Assembly (NCBI GenBank): GCA_024653775.1
Contig: JANLHZ010000289.1
Span: 1-57,904 of the forward strand
Origin: Planctomycetota bacterium
GTDB taxonomy: Bacteria; Planctomycetota; UBA8742; JACQVU01; JANLHZ01
Reading direction: 5' to 3'
DNA: 57,904 nt
Shown: in pieces, positions 9,701-14,444 of the stretch
How positions within the stretch are numbered: the stretch's first letter is position 1
Layout: every line of letters starts with the position of its first letter
Notes under the pieces: generated by a model
The model's database searches: none
What the model was told of the DNA's origin: nothing
The model's input: the letters and a program-made list of their open reading frames with translations, nothing else
Program-made: the position numbers and the translations under genes

Positions 9701-10340
9701 GGGTTCAAGCTCGAGCACCTGGAACGCCGACGGCTCGGGCGAGGGAAGCTACCAGAATGCCGACGGGTCCTCGGGATCGTGGACCTCGAACGCGGACGGA
9801 AGCTACACCCAGACTACGTTTGGCGCCGACGGTAGCGTCAGCACGTACACCTCGAACGCGGACGGCACCTGGGAAAGCTCGGCGACCGACCCGGCGAACA
9901 CCGGAGCGAGCGTCGATTCCGAAGGCAATTACACCGAGACTCCGCCGCCCGCGGATCCGGGCGACGTCCCGCCGCCTCATCCGGAAGGGTACGTCAACGA
10001 GGTCATTTCGCCGCTCTTCGAGGGCGCGGAGACCGGCGCGAATGGCGAACCCGCGTGGGGTCTCGACTACAGCGCCGACAATCCGGGCGCGAGCACCTGG
10101 ACGCTCCCGATCGGCGCGGATCAGGTCAATCTCGAGGACGGATCGTTCACGATCCCCGCGAGCATGTGCGGAGACGCGGGCGACTGGCTGCCTCCGGAGA
10201 TCACCGACAACGGCGACGGCACCTACACCGTCAACTCCTGGCCGATCTCGAATATGGAAGTCAACGCCAACGGTACGGTTACGCTCACCGTCGATATCGG
10301 ACCGATGCCGGGCGAGGCTCCCCCGCCACCGGCTCCGTAA
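3726..10340 (+). CDS. Giant 11-residue-repeat protein (2204 aa), Asp/Gly/Ser-rich
   Basis: The first 35 residues are basic (KKKLKPKLDRLEERVAPG). After that I see no lysine and only one arginine (in DVRPDGSS) in almost 2170 residues, so the protein is extremely acidic. From about residue 130 to 2050 it consists of an 11-residue unit of the form [A/P]-[D/E]-G-[S/N/T]-x4-[W/Y/F/V]-x-x, repeated some 170-175 times. The loops (NADGS, DADGN, NPDGS) look like calcium-binding Asp/Asn-Gly turns with an aromatic at a fixed place, as in a beta-solenoid, but no named repeat family was recognised. The last 150 residues are non-repetitive and end in a proline run. No classical signal peptide is present. 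LEER[VI]APG-like N termini occur on large surface proteins of planctomycete-like bacteria, so an export role for that segment is an inference. Only three cysteines are present. Confidence 0.85.
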   Translation: MADETKNRKDESQQGKKKLKPKLDRLEERVAPGMMGGMVADGSMMDADATMDADDTGGTGDAVDTSADSFDNTDPLGGGDTTGGTDFSDDPAGGDQFGSDLDSGGDAASTSFDEAGPAETVGEPGPGTYDNGDGSTTTIGDDGTATTTYESETGSFTSTTSPDGTISESWQGTDGASGSSTFNTDGSGATSFASADGGTSSSTWDADGNGSSSYSNADGSSGTSNWTADGSYESSFADADGGTNEYNSDADGNVNNTYTDEAGATNVTNAADDGGMTNTFTDADGASTSHTMDADGNQTMEYQGADGSTYATQIDGDGNAIQGQVDADGNVTEFPDSTDVQNFDDGTVSETWENPDGSSGYSDTYDDGSFHSHYDNPDGSSLDEFQSDDGSSGTSVVNPDGSYHEHFDDGTGDTTDSWVNGDGSGGESATYTDAEGGEIGGHDETWNSDGSYSTSDWSDDGSTYSETVNADGSTAAWGTDAEGGSFSEGLNPDGSSYSSSFEADGSGSSEWTNADGSQGSQWYDAEGNGGISQTDADGNSWGESTSPDGTSTWSCNTDGSYHSEWNGADGSVSQYGMDADGNTYSSWSDADGNSGSYTQNADGGSHSEYYGAEGTSGSYDVAPDGTTTDVTNNPDGSSAANTVHPDGTSSSTWTNADGGTSTNVSNADGSSTSTWTNADGSGGTTSVNPDGTVHTETVDANGNTVDSFDSNDGSHGATTTHPDGTVENQWSSADGSGGSSATYSDGSSVTTTWGPDGTFSESTFEADGSSHTENVNPDGSYHSYDYSADTGASADSWVNSDGSSGDTTSHPDGSVESSWVNPDGSGGTSFTDAEGNSGNSWSNADGSGGNSYSTADGWSSNECWDSEGSYSYSSEGPGGEVYSGFNDADGGSGGNWTDGQGNSGQMSTDADGNSYSSWNQADGSYGSSAYNADGSYNTVYQDADGNYSESGGAPDGSNWSSSVSADGSSAYSSTDAYGNTYSANYGADGSGSGFSQSADGSSSSWSYGADGHSTNDWTNADGTSGHSESNPDGSGSVGETYPDGSTHVQTWNADGSGSETSIGTDGSSSTTTWNTDGNVDQHFDNANGDHVTETTHLDGTVETGWNNPDGSAGGSATYEGGATETWSESPDGTMNEAWSDPDGSSGSEVVNPDGSFNNHYEGADGSVNDTWSSADGSSGSSWSDADGNSGGSWDSAEGSGGTYYQSADGSGGNDWYSSDGSSGSSHYNADGSNWGYNSGADGSHNEWNSDAEGNYNSSYSDAAGNYGSSWGSADGSWGSDSGDAAGNTYGEYQSADGSSGSWSYGADGSSQSVYNGADGSYGEYHSSPDGSGGGAWSNPDGSSGHNEYGADGSGSGGYQNADGSGGNYSQSPDGASHYEQWGSDGSYSSNSYDSEGSSSNYYSNPDGSFGNNVTNADGSGHYEYGNPDGSGGWTDVGNDGGSYSHTHDTAGNVTDSWNNADGSNGTSTSNADGGTSSTWNNPDGSAGSSVQNPDGSGEFHQTNPDGSHSDNVYNADGSGNASNTYPDGSTSAQSWDGQGGMNETYTNADGSWSAHSADGQGNVSDSYSSPDGSYGSSNYNADGSGSYSQTNADGSGGYSSWDDAGNGYNSWTNADGSTYASGTSADGSSWSNWTGSDGSAGGNYSDAEGNYNNWSQAADGSSYGEFQSADGSSGSYSANADGSYHNVYNGADGSYSESGSDDYGQWSNDVRPDGSSYSNWSGADGSHSESWTDAQGNSGSSYSGEWGSGSSYSNADGSGGGSYQSADGTYSSYSYNADGSGNWSDTGAGGVATSGYYGADGSYGSTTVNPDGSTYSEWSDAEGNWNSSWTNPDQVSAGDPVQNPDGGTTVTQTNPDGSTVGTTTNPDGSVNNTVTNPDGSIANTNVDADGNVHHEANLNGEEGPNEGAAVDVNADGSHAESTTNEWGDTTSTTTDADGNVSTTTTYDDGSTSTYTQGADGSSSGSYTGSDGSTNQWTNNADGSGSSTDSGPWGSSSSTWNADGSGEGSYQNADGSSGSWTSNADGSYTQTTFGADGSVSTYTSNADGTWESSATDPANTGASVDSEGNYTETPPPADPGDVPPPHPEGYVNEVISPLFEGAETGANGEPAWGLDYSADNPGASTWTLPIGADQVNLEDGSFTIPASMCGDAGDWLPPEITDNGDGTYTVNSWPISNMEVNANGTVTLTVDIGPMPGEAPPPPAP
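4110..9875 (+). repeat. 33-bp tandem coding repeat (11 codons) array
   Basis: The DNA repeats with a 33-bp period around a GCGGACGG or CCGGACGG core that encodes ADG or PDG. Units are diverged between the cores, so this is an old array shaped by selection on protein, with few identical neighbours. Because the array contains few A/T-rich codons, long stop-free frames occur on the opposite strand; these are composition artefacts. Confidence 0.85.
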
Positions 10341-10366
10341 TCTTGATTTTGACACGACACCTTAGT

Positions 10367-10394
10367 AAGGGCGGGTTCATACCCGCCCTTTTTT
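10367..10394 (+). terminator. Rho-independent terminator of the giant repeat gene
   Basis: A perfect GGGCGGG/CCCGCCC stem (10369-10375 with 10382-10388), six-base loop, preceded by AA and followed by six T. It sits 27 bp after the stop codon. The minus-strand CARF-RelE gene ends immediately beyond it, so the hairpin separates two convergent units. Confidence 0.9.
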
Positions 10395-10395
10395 C

Positions 10396-11553
10396 TTATA
10401 GGTGTTCGCCTAATTTCTCTATTATGAACACCGAACGGTCACTTTCGTCAAAGCGTCCAAAAAGCCTTTTAGCGTCTCCGTCCGCCCAGGCGTCCATCTC
10501 GTACGTGCAACCATTGACAGGTTTTCCTTTCAATTGCTTGAAGTCTAATCTTTTGGGGCAATTTCTGCGATCGCTTTCCAGATAGACCATCAAGTCGTCA
10601 ATCCGCTCGTTGATCATCGCTTTTCGCAAATCGGGTATGCTATTTACCGACGCTTCGAATCCATTCCCATACCTTACCTTTTTGCACGGGGAAGGCCAAA
10701 CCTGGCGTTGATAGATTTTCGATTTAGCCTTCTCCCAGACGATCGATCCCCATGCGGTTAGAATAAAGTGGCCCTCAAATTCCTGTACGAGAGTCTCCGG
10801 TAATGTCACAGCAGATTCTGGTTGAAGTTCTTTGCTCAATCTTCTGAAGGCCGCAAGATTGTTCTCGATAATTTGGCGCGCTTCCTTGTCGATGTCGATT
10901 GGGAGCTTCGGCAGGGAGAGCAATTCGTCCGAGGTCTCGAATATGTAAACCGTTTCATCCGCATAGAACATCGCGAGCGTCTGCAGGAATCCCTGTATCG
11001 ACTTGAAGCCCCCAGTCAGGTTGAAAATTATTCGGTAGCCGCTTTCTTTATAACCCGGAAGCGCTTCGGAGCACCATTTTACAATATTGGAAAGGGATTC
11101 CTGAAAAGTCTCAATGTTGGAAGTGCGAAGTCCAGAAAACGACAGCGCATCCGAATTGCACTTGAATTCCCGCGTGATCCACGGTTTCAAAATCCGTGAA
11201 AGCTCTTTTCCGAACCATGTATCCGTATGGATAAGTTGAATGAAGTTTTGTCCATCCTGGCTCTCCCACCTACTCCTTCTTTTCAGCGCTATGAGAGATC
11301 GAAATTCAGCGGAGTCTTTTTTTAATTGATCGAGATTATTTAGAAGTGTCCTATCGTTCAGAATTCGTTCAACCTCTTTGATGTGTTTAGTGATGGCGTC
11401 GATGTCATTTTCATTAATATCACTTGGTCTTTCGACATCGTCGAACGATTTCATGTTGGAACACTTATTTATCTTTGGCAACAAGCCATCAACCGCTCTA
11501 GCCGCATTCGTGAGAAGGCTCGTTCCAATAGGTGTCAATATAAAGTTGGGCAT
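10396..11553 (-). CDS. CARF-RelE fusion, CRISPR ancillary mRNA-interferase effector (Cami1-like)
   Basis: A 385-residue protein with three parts. Residues 1-225 form a CARF domain of the APE2256 type: FILTPIGTSLLTN at the N terminus, LIHTDTWFG near 107, and the ligand-loop motif FNLTGGFKS at 177-185, followed by YADETVYIFE. Residues 230-290 look like a winged helix (LPETLVQEFEGHFILTAWGS). Residues 295-385 match a RelE toxin fold (LDFKQLKGKP, YEMDAWADGDAKRL, VFIIEKLGEH). CARF domains bind cyclic oligoadenylate made by Cas10. The characterised CARF-RelE protein Cami1 cleaves mRNA in ribosomes when activated, so the same role is likely here. It is the last gene of the csm operon, separated from csm4 by a 141-bp inserted element. 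An AGAAGGA segment upstream supports the start. Confidence 0.8.
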   Translation of the reverse strand: MPNFILTPIGTSLLTNAARAVDGLLPKINKCSNMKSFDDVERPSDINENDIDAITKHIKEVERILNDRTLLNNLDQLKKDSAEFRSLIALKRRSRWESQDGQNFIQLIHTDTWFGKELSRILKPWITREFKCNSDALSFSGLRTSNIETFQESLSNIVKWCSEALPGYKESGYRIIFNLTGGFKSIQGFLQTLAMFYADETVYIFETSDELLSLPKLPIDIDKEARQIIENNLAAFRRLSKELQPESAVTLPETLVQEFEGHFILTAWGSIVWEKAKSKIYQRQVWPSPCKKVRYGNGFEASVNSIPDLRKAMINERIDDLMVYLESDRRNCPKRLDFKQLKGKPVNGCTYEMDAWADGDAKRLFGRFDESDRSVFIIEKLGEHL

Positions 11554-11576
11554 TATGGGAAGTTCCTTCTAAATTT

Positions 11577-11717
11577 GTAACTGTTCACGGGGTTAAATGC
11601 GTTCGTAGTGACGCCGTAAGGCGTTTCTCGAATACCGCGAACTGAAAACATAAGCTCTTACAAGCTACTACGAACGGAAACAGCCTATGCGCACCAAAAC
11701 ACCCCGTGAACAGTTAC
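11577..11717. mobile_element. 141-bp MITE with 17-bp terminal inverted repeats and 8-bp target duplication
   Basis: The ends are a perfect 17-bp inverted repeat beginning GTAACTGTTCACGGGGT (11577-11593 and 11701-11717). Each end is flanked by the same octamer CTAAATTT (11569-11576 and 11718-11725). The right octamer contains the csm4 stop codon, so insertion duplicated the end of csm4. GTAA-type ends with 8-bp duplications are typical of IS66-family transposition, so an IS66 relative elsewhere in the genome could have moved it (inference). It encodes nothing. Its interior contains a core that recurs at 34215-34294. Confidence 0.85.
11598..11675 (-). repeat. Dispersed core repeat, copy 1 (inside the MITE)
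   Basis: Read on the minus strand it runs from GTTCGTAGT to ACGGCGTCACTACGAACGC, with an imperfect inverted repeat at its ends. The copy at 34215-34294 aligns along the whole length, with the last 20 bases nearly identical. Here the core lies inside IS66-like ends; the other copy has no such ends. Confidence 0.7.
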
Positions 11718-12635
11718 CTAAATTTTACACAAAACAGGATACGCAAACCCGAACTGCACCGCTTCCGGCTTCCCCGGCGCAACGTTTCTGACTATCCGAC
11801 CGTAATACGCCGCTGGCGGTTTCGACAACCGAAACGCGCTTCCTGACTCTAACATTATGAGCGGTTTTTTGAATACGTTGCCGCTGATGTTTTCGCCCAG
11901 CTTTCCGTATTTCACCCGGTATTTCCATTTTCCGTCGGTCGGATCGCTTTTCGAGGGAACGAATGACGAAATCGAGACGAATCCGTTCGCGCCATTAACA
12001 GGGATGAATTTGTGCTCCTGAAGAATAGTATCGCGTTCACGCATGATTTCAAACTGTCCTAGTCCCACGCTCTTGTCGCAGCCGTAGCCGGTTTTAGAGA
12101 GTTCGACGAACAGTTCTTCCACACGGCCGACCGAGTCGTCGCGCGCTCGAACATAGACTTCGATCTCCGAATTCTTGGAGCGCGGATAGGTTCCCGATGT
12201 CTCATAGAGTCCCCCCATCCCTTCACCGAACGTCGTCCCGGTTTCCCGGTTTATCGCGGCATGAAGAACCCGGTGCGTCATCCACGGTTCTGATATAACC
12301 GCGTACCGACTATGCGATGGCTCCGCGCGAATTTTGTCGAAGTCCCCCGCGGCTACCATCGTCTGCTTCTTTCGCAGTTTAGCCATCGCGCCATCGTCTT
12401 CATCAGGCTGAACGGACCACGAAAGCGGTTTCGGAAGCAATCCGCGCGGAAACCCGTCGGAAACTATGAATGGTGGATTCCCGCTCGCGAAGCTTTCGAT
12501 GAAGTTCACCATTGTATCCGGATAAAAATTCGCATGAATGAACGCGAGCGATCCCATGATCGTATCCGACTGCCAAGGCGTACCCGCAGGCGACTTAATT
12601 TTAAGACATAACTTGTAATCTTTGTACGCTGTCAT
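11718..12635 (-). CDS. csm4: Type III-A CRISPR RAMP protein Csm4
   Basis: A 305-residue Cas5-type RAMP protein. In type III-A complexes it caps the 5' handle of the crRNA and contacts Cas10. Recognisable family features are YKLCLKIKSPAGTPWQSDTIMGSLAF at the N terminus (positions 7-32), GNPPFIVSDGFPRGLLPKPL near 52-71, a MTHRV...FGEGMGGLYE segment in the middle, and a glycine-rich GYGCDKSVGLGQFE loop. The start overlaps the csm3 stop by four bases (ATGA), with an AAGG ribosome site just upstream. The stop codon lies within the duplicated octamer created by the adjacent MITE. No csm5 follows, although that is its normal position. Confidence 0.92.
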   Translation of the reverse strand: MTAYKDYKLCLKIKSPAGTPWQSDTIMGSLAFIHANFYPDTMVNFIESFASGNPPFIVSDGFPRGLLPKPLSWSVQPDEDDGAMAKLRKKQTMVAAGDFDKIRAEPSHSRYAVISEPWMTHRVLHAAINRETGTTFGEGMGGLYETSGTYPRSKNSEIEVYVRARDDSVGRVEELFVELSKTGYGCDKSVGLGQFEIMRERDTILQEHKFIPVNGANGFVSISSFVPSKSDPTDGKWKYRVKYGKLGENISGNVFKKPLIMLESGSAFRLSKPPAAYYGRIVRNVAPGKPEAVQFGFAYPVLCKI

Positions 12636-13366
12636 TTTACCTTACTTGCGTTCGCGCGTTCACTCAGATACAAAGCCATGGATTTGTGCTCTTTATCCTC
12701 GCCAAGCCAATCCCCTTGAAATACTTTTATTTGCCCCAGTCCACGGGAAACGCCTCCGCCTATGCCATCTTTTTCGATAATCCCGTAAGTCTCCGCAAGT
12801 TTGCCATAATACTCTGCCTTTTTAGGGATGTCTGTATCGAACCACCTGATAGTGAATCTGACCGTCAGTATTATTCCTTCGGGGATCAGTTCCTGTGAAT
12901 TCAGCGATCCTTTTTGTGCGCTTCCTTTTGATCTATCAATGGCAGTTTGAGCCTTTAAATACGAATGTCCAGGAAGTTTACCCAATGAGTCCTCCGAATC
13001 TTTCACAAGGTAACTATCTCGGAAAATCAATCGCGTGGGCTTTGTATTTCCACCCACAGTGCCACATCCAAAAAGAGTGCATACAAAACAATCGTCCTTG
13101 CCGCAGGGACACGGTTTTCCGTAATGCTTTCCATTTTTTCCGTCCTTATCTTGGTCTTTATTATATTTGTCATACTTCTGCTCAAGTATACATCTGAGCT
13201 TGCCTTTCCAGGATGAACCGGGAATATAGGGCACGTTCGTAATTGGATGCCGGATTATCGGGTTATCGGTCTCTCCAATGCCTGCGTTATCCTTCGAACC
13301 GCCAATTCGAAGTCCTGACATCGTTCGAACGTAACCCGTAATTTCTTCATGTTCGACTAGTTTCAT
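12632..13366 (-). CDS. csm3: Type III-A CRISPR RAMP protein Csm3 (Cas7 backbone, target-RNA nuclease)
   Basis: A 244-residue Cas7-family protein that polymerises along the crRNA and cuts target RNA every six nucleotides. The catalytic Asp is retained as D34 in IGETDNPIIRHP, aligned with D33 of the Streptococcus thermophilus protein. The fold motifs YIPGSSWKGKLR at 47-58 and GGGVSRGLGQIKVF near the C terminus are intact. A cysteine cluster (C86, C88, C93, C96, C101) precedes the conserved LFG, as in many bacterial Csm3 proteins, and probably binds zinc. It is the only Cas7-type gene in the locus, so if the complex works, Csm3 must also fill the 3' capping role normally taken by Csm5. Confidence 0.94.
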   Translation of the reverse strand: MKLVEHEEITGYVRTMSGLRIGGSKDNAGIGETDNPIIRHPITNVPYIPGSSWKGKLRCILEQKYDKYNKDQDKDGKNGKHYGKPCPCGKDDCFVCTLFGCGTVGGNTKPTRLIFRDSYLVKDSEDSLGKLPGHSYLKAQTAIDRSKGSAQKGSLNSQELIPEGIILTVRFTIRWFDTDIPKKAEYYGKLAETYGIIEKDGIGGGVSRGLGQIKVFQGDWLGEDKEHKSMALYLSERANASKVK

Positions 13367-13378
13367 TATTTGCCTCCA

Positions 13379-13765
13379 TCATTTGGTTTTCAATCTCGCA
13401 ACTATGCTAGTTATGAACTCCACGAACCCATGAAATTCTTCTTTGTTCTTCTCCGCGATCGAGACATGCGCCCGCGCGAAGTCACGGAATCCGGTATTCA
13501 ATTTGATAACGTCTCTATTGACGTTGTAATCGACCTGTCTCATAAACTTGTAGAGGGTTTCCCTTGCCTCTCCAAAGCAAGCCCCAGGCTGTTTCAACTT
13601 GTTATCCGCGGATTTGAGCATGTAGAAAAGAGTCCTGAGCGAATTGCTCGTCAAGTTATTGTTCTCAAAATGAATTGCCGCTTTTTCCGCTTTTTCGATG
13701 AATATCTCGCGCTTCAGAAATTCGCCTTCGGTAAACGAATCATTGACATAAAAATCTTCAGGCAT
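13379..13765 (-). CDS. csm2: Csm2-like small subunit of the type III complex
   Basis: A 128-residue all-helical protein of normal Csm2 size. The C-terminal half holds the family pattern: LRTLFYMLKSADNKL, a central KFMRQVDYNVNR helix, and the closing FHGFVEFITSIVARLKTK (18 residues). Csm2 forms the inner filament of the Csm complex and supports binding of target RNA. It lies 10 bp after a second Csm2-like gene and 12 bp before csm3, so all belong to one operon. The ending matches that of the neighbour (GFIEFVTSILVCMKTK), which shows the two are paralogues. Confidence 0.82.
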   Translation of the reverse strand: MPEDFYVNDSFTEGEFLKREIFIEKAEKAAIHFENNNLTSNSLRTLFYMLKSADNKLKQPGACFGEARETLYKFMRQVDYNVNRDVIKLNTGFRDFARAHVSIAEKNKEEFHGFVEFITSIVARLKTK

Positions 13766-13775
13766 AACAGTCTCC

Positions 13776-14444
13776 CTATTTCGTTTTCATACAGACCAGG
13801 ATGCTGGTTACGAACTCGATAAATCCGAGGAATTCATCCTTACTTGACGTCGCGGCCGCGCTGTGTTTCTCGAACAGGGAATAAAGTATCCTCGGGCATA
13901 CCGGATTTCCGGTATCCGAATACCTATTCGAGTTCGACTTGATCTTGTTTTCAAGATTCACGTAGAATGATCGAAAGTCGAATTCGCTGTCAGTCCGCGC
14001 CAGCTTCTCGGCGCGCTTAAGTTCCATGAACACTCGTCTTATCGAAGTCTGCGAAAGCCCCGCATCCCCGAATAACCTCGCTATCCTATCGGGCACATCC
14101 ACGAAGACTTTTTCCGATAAATGTTTCCTGCCGCATGCGTCCGGTTTCCCGAAAAAAGTGGTGCGCGTAAGGTCCGCGCCCAGACTTTCCGTGATCGGTC
14201 TCCTGCTGTCGCGATAACCCCCGCCGCGTCCTCCGCCCGACCGGTTATCGCGGAAATTGCCACGGGCGCGGCTATCGCGTCTCGCCGTCATGTTCTGGGA
14301 TTCCCTTGGAATCGTCTCCACCGCCTGTTTTTGAATATTTCCCATATTTTTTGCGCGGTACTCGTTATTGCACTTCGGCGAGCAGCAGAGATGCCCCGAC
14401 TTCGCGGGAGTGAACTCCTTTCCGCAGACAGCGCAGGCAGTCAT
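13776..14444 (-). CDS. Zinc-ribbon / RG-rich linker / Csm2-domain fusion
   Basis: A 222-residue protein with three parts. Residues 1-30 form a CxxC...CxxxC zinc ribbon (C4, C7, C21, C25, with an extra C20) of the form CxxCGKxFxP. Residues 50-85 are a disordered Arg/Gly-rich linker (RRDSRARGNFRDN, GGGRGGGYRDSRR) of the kind that binds RNA. Residues 115-222 are a Csm2-like helical domain ending GFIEFVTSILVCMKTK. The start overlaps the cas10 stop by four bases, so it is tightly coupled to cas10. It could be a specialised small subunit at one end of the filament, or could help substitute for the absent Csm5; both are inferences. I know of no described Csm2 with this architecture. Confidence 0.75.
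   Translation of the reverse strand: MTACAVCGKEFTPAKSGHLCCSPKCNNEYRAKNMGNIQKQAVETIPRESQNMTARRDSRARGNFRDNRSGGGRGGGYRDSRRPITESLGADLTRTTFFGKPDACGRKHLSEKVFVDVPDRIARLFGDAGLSQTSIRRVFMELKRAEKLARTDSEFDFRSFYVNLENKIKSNSNRYSDTGNPVCPRILYSLFEKHSAAATSSKDEFLGFIEFVTSILVCMKTK

Noticed and set aside
11718-13366. Looked for csm5 or a second Cas7 hidden in another frame or fused to csm3/csm4
   Set aside because: csm3 and csm4 have normal lengths and no additional RAMP-like frame fits between 11718 and 14444.
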